DNA of 13,092 nt from positions 1 to 13,092 of the forward strand of contig CAYHBO010000042.1 in the NCBI GenBank assembly GCA_964354855.1. The letters are read 5' to 3'. Of the stretch, positions 1 to 6,280 are shown in pieces. The notes under the pieces are model-generated. The model was not told where the DNA came from, did no database searches, and saw only the letters and a list, made by a program, of their open reading frames with translations. The position numbers and the translations under genes were made by a program. Source of the DNA: CAYHBO01 sp964354855. Lineage in GTDB: Bacteria; Babelota; Babeliae; Babelales; RVW-14. Every line of letters begins with the position of its first letter. The stretch's first letter is position 1.

Positions 1-59
1 TCGAACCCGCAACCTACAGCTTGGAAGGCTGTCGCTCTAGCCAATTGAGCTATTCCCGC
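1..59 (-). tRNA. tRNA-Gly (UCC), 3' part cut by the window edge
   Basis: Read on the minus strand from 59, the sequence gives an acceptor arm GCGGGAA, a D arm GCTC/GAGC and a perfect anticodon stem ACAGC/GCTGT. These close the loop CTTCCAA, whose anticodon is TCC, so the tRNA decodes GGA glycine codons. A T stem beginning GCGGG and the invariant TTCGA follow, then the window ends. The acceptor 3' strand and CCA lie outside. It is the second gene of a tRNA operon led by tRNA-Tyr, 63 bp upstream. In many bacteria Tyr-Gly(UCC)-Thr precede tuf, so those may lie just beyond the edge (inference). Confidence 0.93.
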
Positions 60-122
60 AATCTTAATTTCAATCTTCTTCTCTAAACCTACCATCCTCG
101 CTTGCATCAGCTACGGATTGTA

Positions 123-207
123 TGGTGGGGAGGACAGGATTCGAACCTGTGAAAGCTGAGCTAACGGATTTACAGTCCGTCCCCTTTAACCACTCGGGAA
201 CCTCCCC
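123..207 (-). tRNA. tRNA-Tyr (GUA), class II with long variable arm, CCA encoded
   Basis: On the minus strand the acceptor strands GGGGAGG (from 207) and CCTCCCC pair perfectly. The anticodon stem ACGGA/TCCGT closes the loop CTGTAAA with anticodon GTA, which is tyrosine. A long variable arm (TAGCTCAGCTTTC region) follows, as expected for bacterial tRNA-Tyr. The T arm ACAGG-TTCGAAT-CCTGT is intact and the 3' CCA is genomically encoded at 123-125. The total length is 85 nt. It is transcribed ahead of tRNA-Gly from a promoter at 229-256. Confidence 0.97.
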
Positions 208-228
208 CAAAGATTTCAAGTGAGATCA

Positions 229-256
229 ATAATAGTTATTTCAAGAAAGATTTCAA
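229..256 (-). promoter_or_regulatory. Predicted sigma70-type promoter of the tRNA-Tyr/tRNA-Gly operon
   Basis: The minus strand shows TTGAAA (251-256), a 16-bp spacer and TATTAT (229-234). Transcription would begin near 222, leaving about 15 nt of leader for RNase P before tRNA-Tyr starts at 207. An 11-bp direct repeat AAAGATTTCAA (209-219 and 246-256, plus-strand reading) brackets it. The promoter lies just downstream of the tsaE stop, so the tRNAs need not depend on read-through from tsaE. It is predicted by pattern only. Confidence 0.55.
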
Positions 257-279
257 CCTTTTTTAGTAAAAATTTTATA

Positions 280-714
280 TTACCAACTTATAATGCGTTT
301 CTCTTGATCCAAATGATCATAGCTAATCGTGATAAAACAAACTTTATTTTTTATGGATTGCTTATCTAGGAGCGATTTAATCACCTCAGGCCATTCAATA
401 AAACAATGCCCGCTATCAACATATAAGTATTCATCAAATCCCTGACTCATAAAATCCTCAATAGACTCTATTCGATAAAGGTCAAAGTGGTGAAATTGCT
501 GATTATTTCTGTTTGAATAGCTTCTTACATAGCCAAACGTTGGACTATCAACAGTATCCGCCACCCCACTGCTTTTCAAGAGCTCTTTAATCAGCGTTGT
601 TTTTCCAACCCCTAATGGCCCAACAAAAGCAAAGATGCGATACTTCCAAAATATATCTGCAATAAGTTCCTGAGCTACCGTTTCAATATCCTGAAATGAA
701 AAACTTCTTATCAT
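280..714 (-). CDS. tsaE: TsaE, tRNA threonylcarbamoyladenosine (t6A) biosynthesis ATPase
   Basis: This is a 144-residue protein, the usual length for TsaE/YjeE. Visible motifs are the Walker A GPLGVGKT at residues 32-39, the family signature SPTF at 57-60, HFDLYR at 76-81 and an IEWPE stretch near 106-110. TsaE is the small ATPase that drives turnover of the TsaB-TsaD complex. That complex installs the threonylcarbamoyl group on A37 of tRNAs reading ANN codons in the cytoplasm. The gene starts 15 bp after the yacP-like stop and is on the same strand, so the two are probably co-transcribed. The ribosome binding site is weak (AAAGAG about 8 nt upstream). Motifs and length make the assignment firm. 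Confidence 0.93.
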   Translation of the reverse strand: MIRSFSFQDIETVAQELIADIFWKYRIFAFVGPLGVGKTTLIKELLKSSGVADTVDSPTFGYVRSYSNRNNQQFHHFDLYRIESIEDFMSQGFDEYLYVDSGHCFIEWPEVIKSLLDKQSIKNKVCFITISYDHLDQEKRIISW

Positions 715-729
715 TTATTAAGCTCTTTT

Positions 730-1368
730 TTATTGAATTTTTTTAAGTGCCTTATTAAATTTCTTATCTTTTTTTGAGTCTTTATGCGGCGTCCCTTTGT
801 CTTTATGTACAAAAAGCTTTTCAGTCACATCTTTCTTTTCAACTTTTATACTTGCCTGTTGCATCATAATACCCAAAACCTCTTGGTCTATTTCAGGAAA
901 ATCATCATCAAACATAAAACTATTATCATCAAAGCGCCTTACCTCCTGTTGACCAGGCACAAGATGTGTATCGATTGCCTCTAAGAGCACATCTTTTACA
1001 CTGTGATAAAACTGAGCAACATCCATAGATTCAACATTAAACGGCTTACAAAGATCACGCAATTCTCGATCCAGCGTCACCAAGACCATATCATAGCCTT
1101 TATGTCGTTCAACATACTCAAAAATCCATTCATCGGCGCTACTTTGTTGCCCTGAGAACATAACAACAATTCCTTGCCTTATCTCTCGTGATGCATGTCT
1201 AAAAGGACCTGCATCAAAGACAACAATAATTTCTTTAATAACCGCTTCTTTTTTTTGCTTATAGTGCCCAAGAAGACGGATAAACTGCGTCCGCTGCTTA
1301 TCTAAGTCCCCTTTCACTCCAGGGAATATATGCCGCAAAAGATTATAACCATCAATAAGAATTATCAT
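730..1368 (-). CDS. yacP: YacP-like NYN (PIN-fold) domain ribonuclease
   Basis: The first ~125 of 212 residues match the YacP/NYN pattern: IILIDGYN at 2-9, VVFDAGP at 49-55, SSADEW at 76-81 and VTLDRELRD at 97-105. They supply the clustered acidic residues (D6, D52, D79, D100) of this metal-dependent PIN-like nuclease fold. The Bacillus family member, Rae1, is a ribosome-associated endoribonuclease that cuts mRNA; whether this protein has that exact role is inference. The remaining ~85 residues form an acidic stretch and then a Lys-rich tail (KDKKFNKALKKIQ) suited to RNA or ribosome contact. The gene precedes tsaE by 15 bp and is transcribed divergently from atpG. Confidence 0.8.
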   Translation of the reverse strand: MIILIDGYNLLRHIFPGVKGDLDKQRTQFIRLLGHYKQKKEAVIKEIIVVFDAGPFRHASREIRQGIVVMFSGQQSSADEWIFEYVERHKGYDMVLVTLDRELRDLCKPFNVESMDVAQFYHSVKDVLLEAIDTHLVPGQQEVRRFDDNSFMFDDDFPEIDQEVLGIMMQQASIKVEKKDVTEKLFVHKDKGTPHKDSKKDKKFNKALKKIQ

Positions 1369-1389
1369 AGTTCTTCGTTAGAATTTTTG

Positions 1390-1398
1390 TGCTATACT
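1390..1398 (+). promoter_or_regulatory. Extended -10 promoter element for atpG
   Basis: TGCTATACT is a TGn extended -10 with hexamer TATACT at 1393-1398. The -35 region 17 bp upstream (GTTCTT, 1370-1375) is poor, as is common with extended -10 promoters. Transcription would start near 1405, giving a ~37 nt leader. That leader carries the Shine-Dalgarno AAGGAG (1431-1436), 5 nt before the GTG start of atpG. Confidence 0.5.
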
Positions 1399-1421
1399 GA
1401 CCAAACTTCTCAAAAAATTAT

Positions 1422-1449
1422 CTTATAGCAAAGGAGCTCGTGTGTCTAA
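1422..1449 (-). promoter_or_regulatory. Possible promoter of yacP-tsaE, overlapping the atpG start
   Basis: On the minus strand, TTAGAC (1444-1449), a 16-bp spacer and an extended -10 TGC-TATAAG (1422-1430) can be read. The element overlaps the atpG ribosome binding site and start codon. The predicted start near 1415 gives a ~47 nt leader for yacP. It mirrors the TGCTATA of the atpG promoter on the other strand. It is pattern-based only. Confidence 0.35.
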
Positions 1450-2350
1450 CCTCATTCAGTTAAAGAACCAAGTCAAATCGATACAGGCTACCTTAAAAAT
1501 GACACAAGCTATAAGACTCGTTTCAATGTCTGTCTATAGCAAATTAGATCGACATCATGCCGCACTTAAAACATATCTTGAGCGTCATAAAAAAATTCTT
1601 AATTCTCTCATAAACGCCAACTTAGAACTCACTCACCCACTTCTCAATCCCTTGCCTGGGAAGAAAAAACTTTTTGTTCTTATCGCAACAAACAAAGGCT
1701 TATGTGGAAGTCTTAATACCAATTTATTCCGCCATTTTGAACATTCTGACCAAGCAACTCAACACGAAGCAGCAATATTTATTACCATTGGACAAAAAGC
1801 AAAAAGATATGTGCAGGAGCATGGCTTCAAGGAAATTGTTTGTAGCTACAATGAACTAAATGGTGAAAACTATAAAAGCTTAACAAACGATCTCATCGAT
1901 AGAATTTTTTCAGCGAAAGAAGAATATTCTTCGGTAATTTTTTATAGCAACCACTTGCAGGGATTCTTTAAGCAGCAACCCCACACCACACAGCTTACCC
2001 CTTTACTAAACAACACTGATCTCAGTAATGAATTTCTTTACAGTGGCAATAATACCGAACAAACTCCTGGTGAAAATGATTTTGCTTCATGGACATGGGA
2101 ACAATCGCACACCGAAGTATTCGATTACCTTATTGGATCATACCTTAAGGCACATATCTCAAACTTACTCTATGATGCCATACTGGCAGAACATGCCGCT
2201 CGATTTTTTGCTATGGATAACTCAACAACCAATGCAAACAAACTCTTGGAATATTTATCTATGCAATACAACAAGCAACGTCAAACACTTATCACGAAAG
2301 AAGTTGCAGAGCTTTCATCGTTCAGCCTTCAGCACGAATCGTCCCGTTAA
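1442..2350 (+). CDS. atpG: F1Fo ATP synthase gamma subunit
   Basis: This is a 302-residue protein; bacterial gamma subunits are usually about 285-295. The N-terminal coiled-coil helix is recognisable (LKNQVKSIQATLKMTQAIRLV, residues 6-27). The conserved core motif ATNKGLCGSLNTN lies at 82-94. The C-terminal helix follows the family pattern: AARFFAMDNSTTNA, then YNKQRQTLITKEVAEL. Gamma is the rotor shaft coupling the Fo ring to catalysis in the alpha3beta3 head. The start is GTG, chosen because AAGGAG lies 5 nt upstream. No other atp gene is next to it: yacP is divergent upstream and murA is convergent downstream, overlapping by 29 bp. The usual MVAASKMRRAQ signature is altered to LVSMSVYSKLDRH, so the sequence is divergent though plainly homologous. 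Confidence 0.93.
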   Translation: MSNLIQLKNQVKSIQATLKMTQAIRLVSMSVYSKLDRHHAALKTYLERHKKILNSLINANLELTHPLLNPLPGKKKLFVLIATNKGLCGSLNTNLFRHFEHSDQATQHEAAIFITIGQKAKRYVQEHGFKEIVCSYNELNGENYKSLTNDLIDRIFSAKEEYSSVIFYSNHLQGFFKQQPHTTQLTPLLNNTDLSNEFLYSGNNTEQTPGENDFASWTWEQSHTEVFDYLIGSYLKAHISNLLYDAILAEHAARFFAMDNSTTNANKLLEYLSMQYNKQRQTLITKEVAELSSFSLQHESSR

Positions 2351-3665
2351 AAGATGTTTCTTGATCAACCGTAACAAGATTAATCGTCGCTCCAAGCATG
2401 CATAATTTTTTTTCTAACTGATCGTATCCTCGTTTCCAATGATGAACATTAGAAATGGTTGTTTTTCCAGTTGCAATAAGTCCGGCAAGCACCAAAGAAG
2501 CCGAAGCTCTAATATCAGTAGCAATCACCTGTGTTCCATATAAATAATCTACACCACGCACAGCAGCCTTAGTTCCTGAAGTTGCAATTTGAGCCCCCAT
2601 TTTTTGAAGCTCTCTCACATGAACAAGCCGATTTTCAAAAACGGTTTCCTCAATATTACTAGCCCCACTGGCAACACATAAAGCAGCCATCATAGGAGCT
2701 TGAAGGTCGGTTGGAAAACTTGGATAAACCCCGGTTTTTACATCTACTGATTTAGGATTTGTACACGCAGTTAGCATGATTCCCTGTAATGGCAACGCCT
2801 CTGTTGGGTTAGTCCCAACTCTCAATTCATGACCACTCTCTTCAAGCTTATAAAGAAACATATCAAGATGATCTGCTCGCGCATTCGGCAAGTGGATTGA
2901 TCCACCGGTAATACTCGCAGCCAACAACAAAGCGCCTGCTTCTAATCGATCGGGAATAATCATGTGCTGGATAGGATGCAACTTAGAAACTCCTCTAATG
3001 CGAACAAGGGACCCTGGCTCACAAACAATATCAGCTCCCATCGCCATTAAAATATCAACTAAATTAATTACTTCAGGCTCCAAGGCAGCATTAACAATCA
3101 CCGTTTCCCCAGGATATAACGCCGCAAGCATCATAATATTTTCAGTTGCACCAACACTTGGGTACTCTAAAACAATTCTCACCGAGCGTTGGCTTTTAAC
3201 AGAAACTTCTAATCGTGCTTGCAAAAATGGTTGAGCCTCTTCGATAATCACCCCCATTTTACGAAAACTCTGTAAATGATAATTGATCGGCCGAGCACCG
3301 ATAAGGCACCCCCCAGGAAGCGCAACTTGTGCTTTGCCGAACCGCGCAAGTAATGGACCCATAACAAGAATTGACGCACGCATTTTATTCATAATATCAG
3401 GACAAACTTCGTAATTATTAACTCCTGCTGTATCAACCTCAAGCACATTTTTATGAATATCAAATTGCACAACACATCCCAAACTTTGCATTAACGTTAT
3501 CATTAAACGCACATCTGCAGAGTTAGGAACATTAAATAATACCGATTTTCCGTCAGCCAAGAGGAGTGATGCAATCGCAACAAGCACTGCGTTTTTAGCC
3601 CCAGAAACATCTACGGTCCCAGAAAGTTTCAACGACTGCTCAACAACCAAATATTCATATGCCAT
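2322..3665 (-). CDS. murA: UDP-N-acetylglucosamine 1-carboxyvinyltransferase (MurA)
   Basis: MurA catalyses the first committed step of peptidoglycan synthesis, transferring enolpyruvate from PEP to UDP-GlcNAc in the cytoplasm. The 447-residue product has SGAKNA at 21-26 with the PEP/substrate-binding Lys-Asn pair (K24, N25). It has LPGGCLIGARP with the catalytic cysteine at 120, the residue alkylated by fosfomycin. It also has YPSFPTDLQAP with the acid-base aspartate. The length slightly exceeds the usual ~420 because of a C-terminal extension (about 20-25 residues after LEKKLCMLGATI). The last 29 bp overlap the 3' end of atpG on the opposite strand. The start ATG follows a short AGGG purine run. 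The cysteine is retained, so fosfomycin sensitivity of the enzyme would be expected. Confidence 0.96.
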   Translation of the reverse strand: MAYEYLVVEQSLKLSGTVDVSGAKNAVLVAIASLLLADGKSVLFNVPNSADVRLMITLMQSLGCVVQFDIHKNVLEVDTAGVNNYEVCPDIMNKMRASILVMGPLLARFGKAQVALPGGCLIGARPINYHLQSFRKMGVIIEEAQPFLQARLEVSVKSQRSVRIVLEYPSVGATENIMMLAALYPGETVIVNAALEPEVINLVDILMAMGADIVCEPGSLVRIRGVSKLHPIQHMIIPDRLEAGALLLAASITGGSIHLPNARADHLDMFLYKLEESGHELRVGTNPTEALPLQGIMLTACTNPKSVDVKTGVYPSFPTDLQAPMMAALCVASGASNIEETVFENRLVHVRELQKMGAQIATSGTKAAVRGVDYLYGTQVIATDIRASASLVLAGLIATGKTTISNVHHWKRGYDQLEKKLCMLGATINLVTVDQETSFNGTIRAEG

Positions 3666-3714
3666 AGGGACCCTAAATAAAAAAGTAACAATAAAAATCG
3701 GTATTTATGCCGTT

Positions 3715-3743
3715 TTGATCAAGATAAAATTTCATGGTAATCT
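3715..3743 (+). promoter_or_regulatory. Promoter of kdsB and the downstream 431-residue gene
   Basis: TTGATC (3715-3720), a 17-bp spacer and TAATCT (3738-3743), with an extended TG at 3735-3736, make a good sigma70-like promoter. The predicted transcription start is near 3750. This falls downstream of an in-frame ATG at 3734, which therefore cannot be the start of kdsB, and leaves a ~38 nt leader to the ATG at 3788. Confidence 0.6.
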
Positions 3744-3787
3744 TAACAAAAGCAGCATACAAAATAAAGACTCTTGAAAGGATTCCT

Positions 3788-4549
3788 ATGTTTCACGGAA
3801 AGAAAATTGCTTGTATTATTCCAGCCCGACTTCAATCAACAAGGTTTCCTAGAAAAGTGCTCATGTCAATTCAAAACAAACCGATACTACAATGGGTTTG
3901 GGATTCAGCATCAAAAATTAACCTATTCGATACAATAATATTTGCGGTAGATGCTCCTGAAACAGCTGAGCTTGTGGCTTCATTCGGCGCCCCTTTCATC
4001 ATGACCTCCCCTTTACACCCATCAGGCACTGATCGTCTCGCAGAAGTAGCAAAAAAAAGCGGGATACAAGCAGACATCTGGGTGAATTGGCAAGGAGATG
4101 AACCTTTCATTGCAGAAAAAATGGTTCTTGACTTGCTTGGTAATGGACAAGATACATCTGCTCAAATTTGGACGTTAAAACAACGCATAACCGACCCTCA
4201 TGAAATTACCTCACCTCAATTTGCAAAAGTTGTTTGTGATCCAAATAATTATGCATTGTACTTCTCTCGAAGCGCTATCCCCTTCTACCGAGAAAATGAT
4301 CAAGAAAAAATATATTTCAAACATATTGGCATGTATGCCTTTACCTCTGAAGCATTATTCAAAATAGCCGCGATTTCAGCATCTTTCCTTGAAAATGCTG
4401 AAAAGCTTGAACAATTAAGATGGCTCGAGCATAGACTCTTAGTCAAAATTAATGAAACCGATCAGTTGGCATTTGGTATCGACTTTCCGCATGACATTCA
4501 AAAAGCGGAGGCGTTACTTGAAAAAATAGGACGTAATGGTTTGGGATAA
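3788..4549 (+). CDS. kdsB: 3-deoxy-manno-octulosonate cytidylyltransferase (CMP-KDO synthetase)
   Basis: KdsB activates KDO with CTP to CMP-KDO for the inner core of lipopolysaccharide. From the chosen start the protein has 253 residues, the normal size. It contains IPARLQSTRFPRK near the N-terminus, HPSGTDRLAEVA, the nucleotide-binding NWQGDEPFI, YFSRSAIPFYRE, KHIGMYAF and the C-terminal LEQLRWLEH...GIDFPHD. The ATG at 3788 is preferred to the in-frame ATG at 3734. GAAAGGA (3776-3782) sits 5 nt upstream, the homology begins there, and 3734 lies inside the predicted -10. Its last 14 bp overlap the start of the next gene, implying translational coupling. Presence of KdsB argues for a KDO-bearing outer membrane. 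Confidence 0.94.
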   Translation: MFHGKKIACIIPARLQSTRFPRKVLMSIQNKPILQWVWDSASKINLFDTIIFAVDAPETAELVASFGAPFIMTSPLHPSGTDRLAEVAKKSGIQADIWVNWQGDEPFIAEKMVLDLLGNGQDTSAQIWTLKQRITDPHEITSPQFAKVVCDPNNYALYFSRSAIPFYRENDQEKIYFKHIGMYAFTSEALFKIAAISASFLENAEKLEQLRWLEHRLLVKINETDQLAFGIDFPHDIQKAEALLEKIGRNGLG

Positions 4550-5831
4550 AGTAAGATGTACATGGCCGCTCCTGATCGGGGCGCTCATCATTCAATTATA
4601 CACAACCCTACAAGCAGATTCTACAATAAAAATTCTTGATATTAAAAAAAAAATAGCACTAGTCCGCAAAGAATGTATTGATCTTTATCGAGCATTCTTT
4701 GCAACAACTCCCATTAAAAAAAATGCTAAGTTATTTCCCCTCAATAAAAAAATTTCACTATTCCCTGAGAATATTGAAGATCTTATCAATGTAAATCGCA
4801 ATTTCTATCGAAAAGGAACACCACTCTTACAGCTTATTGATGCATTAGAATGCAAAAAATATCTCGACAGGGAAGAACAGGGAAAGAATGAGCAACTTAT
4901 CCCGCTCGCAAACGCTACATTAGAAAAAATCAATGAACTTTTCTGCCTAAAATTTCTCTGTATGATTTGTAGTTTTGATTGTTCAAAAAGTATCGATAAG
5001 TCTTTATTGAAGGGGTATCACTCTTTATTTAATGCCAAAGTTGAAGATGAAAATGGAATATTATTTCCTTTTCATACGCTTCTCTCTGAGATAGCCATTA
5101 CTATTCTCATGATAAAATTTAATAACTTAACCTACTATGCAAAAAAAGAATCACTTGTGTACAGCTTAGCACTCATTCATGAGAAGCTTTTACATGCCAA
5201 TAAAACACTTGGGTTACAGCGCATCAATTGCATAGAAATAACTGATTTTATTGATTCCTTGGGACAGTATGCCCTTAAAAAACCAATAGTTTCTTCTGAC
5301 CGAGTAAATTTTTTTGCTAAAGCAGCTATCGCGGTAATCATTATCGGGGGCATTACATTTTATGCTCTCGATCAAAAATTTCCGGACTGGGTAAAGAGAA
5401 AGAGCAAAGAGATGTTTGGCGGCATTATGAATTTCTTAGGCCCAAATTATCTTGGAGAAAATACCATCAAAGCAGTAAAAGAAGATCTGGGAAAAGATTT
5501 AGCAAAAGTAATGACGGCAACACAAAGACTAGAAACAATAACGCTTGGAATACAAGAAAGCCTTGGGTCAACACAAAAAACTATTGCTCACGTAATCACA
5601 ACGCTTGATAATCCACAATCAAACGCAGCAAAGACAATCGATCATATAGCAACATCTATAGACAATATTACGGCAACGATAGCGCCATTAACTAAAACAA
5701 TTGATCGTATTTCTGATGGTATTAGTACAGCGTATACAAAAACAAACTGGAAAGCCGTTGGAATCACATGCGCAACGATCGCTGCAGCAACTACTTTGAA
5801 AATAATTGGGGGAATGGTAGGGGTTTTATAG
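4536..5831 (+). CDS. Uncharacterised membrane-associated protein with signal-like N-terminus, central membrane helix and TI-x-x-I helical repeats
   Basis: I do not recognise the family of this 431-residue product. Residues 1-27 look like a signal peptide or anchor (basic residues, hydrophobic PLLIGALIIQLY, then LQA before DS). Residues 28-257 are a mixed, Lys-rich, probably helical soluble domain. Residues 258-277 (FFAKAAIAVIIIGGITFYAL) look like a transmembrane helix. Residues 330-395 hold four related helical segments of the type TIxxIxxxIDN (at 334, 349, 367 and 381), suggesting a coiled coil or amphipathic helix. Residues 405-431 are Ala/Gly/Ile-rich and hydrophobic to the end. The ATG overlaps kdsB by 14 bp, with TAGGA 4 nt upstream, so it is translationally coupled to kdsB. 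Its stop lies 1 bp from the tmRNA 3' end. Coupling to kdsB hints at an envelope role, but no function can be assigned. Confidence 0.85.
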   Translation: MVWDKVRCTWPLLIGALIIQLYTTLQADSTIKILDIKKKIALVRKECIDLYRAFFATTPIKKNAKLFPLNKKISLFPENIEDLINVNRNFYRKGTPLLQLIDALECKKYLDREEQGKNEQLIPLANATLEKINELFCLKFLCMICSFDCSKSIDKSLLKGYHSLFNAKVEDENGILFPFHTLLSEIAITILMIKFNNLTYYAKKESLVYSLALIHEKLLHANKTLGLQRINCIEITDFIDSLGQYALKKPIVSSDRVNFFAKAAIAVIIIGGITFYALDQKFPDWVKRKSKEMFGGIMNFLGPNYLGENTIKAVKEDLGKDLAKVMTATQRLETITLGIQESLGSTQKTIAHVITTLDNPQSNAAKTIDHIATSIDNITATIAPLTKTIDRISDGISTAYTKTNWKAVGITCATIAAATTLKIIGGMVGVL

Positions 5832-5832
5832 A

Positions 5833-6202
5833 TGGTGGAGGCGATGGGAGTCGAACCCATGTCCGCAATACCCGTAACCCCGAGCACTACAAGCTTATCC
5901 CTTGATTATACACCTACTTAACCCTCAAGGGCATAGAATCAGTAAGCGCCGGTTAGGTGGTACAATCATGCTACTCAACCAAAAAGCCTCACAGAAAGGT
6001 CCCATCTGAATAATACGAGAATAGCTAGCTGATAGGCACGTCAGCTATTCAAGAACATACAGCTAAACTATTCGTTTATCCGTATGCTGCGCCCTCAAAT
6101 GAGTTTGCATTTATTGTTTTTGCATAGTTTTTAACGAGTTCCCATACAAAACTCGGCCTGCTCTCAAAGCACCAAATACCACGTCGAGACCGTTACGCCC
6201 CC
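5833..6202 (-). ncRNA. ssrA: tmRNA (transfer-messenger RNA)
   Basis: Read from 6202 on the minus strand, the 5' end GGGGGCG pairs with the 3' CGCCTCC that precedes the encoded ACCA ending at 5833. The T arm ATGGG-TTCGACT-CCCAT is intact, and GGTCTCGACGT follows the 5' end as in other tmRNAs. The total is 370 nt, a typical one-piece length. Pseudoknot 1 is visible: CGAGTT pairs with AACTCG, and TTTGTATGG pairs with CTATGCAAA (with G-U pairs). Ten nt later the resume codon GCA (6108-6106) opens a reading frame encoding ANSFEGAAYG and TAA (to 6076). tmRNA rescues stalled ribosomes with SmpB. The tag's -AAYG end departs from the common -LAA degron. The 3' end is 1 bp from a convergent gene. Confidence 0.95.
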
Positions 6203-6222
6203 ATAGTTTTTTTCAAAGATCT

Positions 6223-6251
6223 ATGTTAGAATCGATAAATATACAAAACAA
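6223..6251 (-). promoter_or_regulatory. Predicted promoter of ssrA
   Basis: On the minus strand, TTGTTT (6246-6251), a 17-bp spacer and TAACAT (6223-6228) precede ssrA. Initiation near 6216 would leave about 13 nt of 5' leader to be removed by RNase P, which is normal for tmRNA. The -10 overlaps the rsmA -10 candidate on the other strand. Confidence 0.45.
6224..6232 (+). promoter_or_regulatory. Possible extended -10 element of rsmA
   Basis: TGTTAGAAT reads as TGn followed by TAGAAT (6227-6232). There is no convincing -35, but an extended -10 can compensate. The start of transcription near 6239 would give a ~40 nt leader to the rsmA ATG at 6281. It physically overlaps the ssrA promoter on the opposite strand, so the two may compete for polymerase. 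Confidence 0.35.
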
Positions 6252-6280
6252 TTATCAAAAAGTCAAAAAGAACCAAAGAT

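Noticed and set aside
60..122. A third RNA or small repeat between the two tRNAs
   Set aside because: The 63-bp spacer holds only short complementary bits (ACCAT/ATGGT, ATCC/GGAT) that do not align into a convincing stem.
784..984. Plus-strand open frame within yacP, and similar antisense frames at 2962-3234, 3871-4110, 5642-5887, 6309-6545, 7271-7554, 9799-10026, 10599-10850 and 12055-12243
   Set aside because: All are shadows lying over well-supported genes, with composition expected from the opposite or shifted frame and no supporting start signals.
2028..2405. 125-codon plus-strand open frame overlapping the atpG/murA junction
   Set aside because: It is an out-of-frame shadow of atpG and antisense to murA. 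It has no ribosome binding site and no recognisable domain.
3706..3719. Terminator-like palindrome CGGTATTTATGCCG before the kdsB promoter
   Set aside because: The six pairs would leave only a 2-nt loop, and just four T residues follow. It is neither a feasible hairpin nor a clear operator.
3734..3787. Longer N-terminus for KdsB starting at the ATG at 3734
   Set aside because: That ATG lies inside the predicted -10 region and has no ribosome binding site. Family homology begins at the ATG at 3788, which has GAAAGGA 5 nt upstream.
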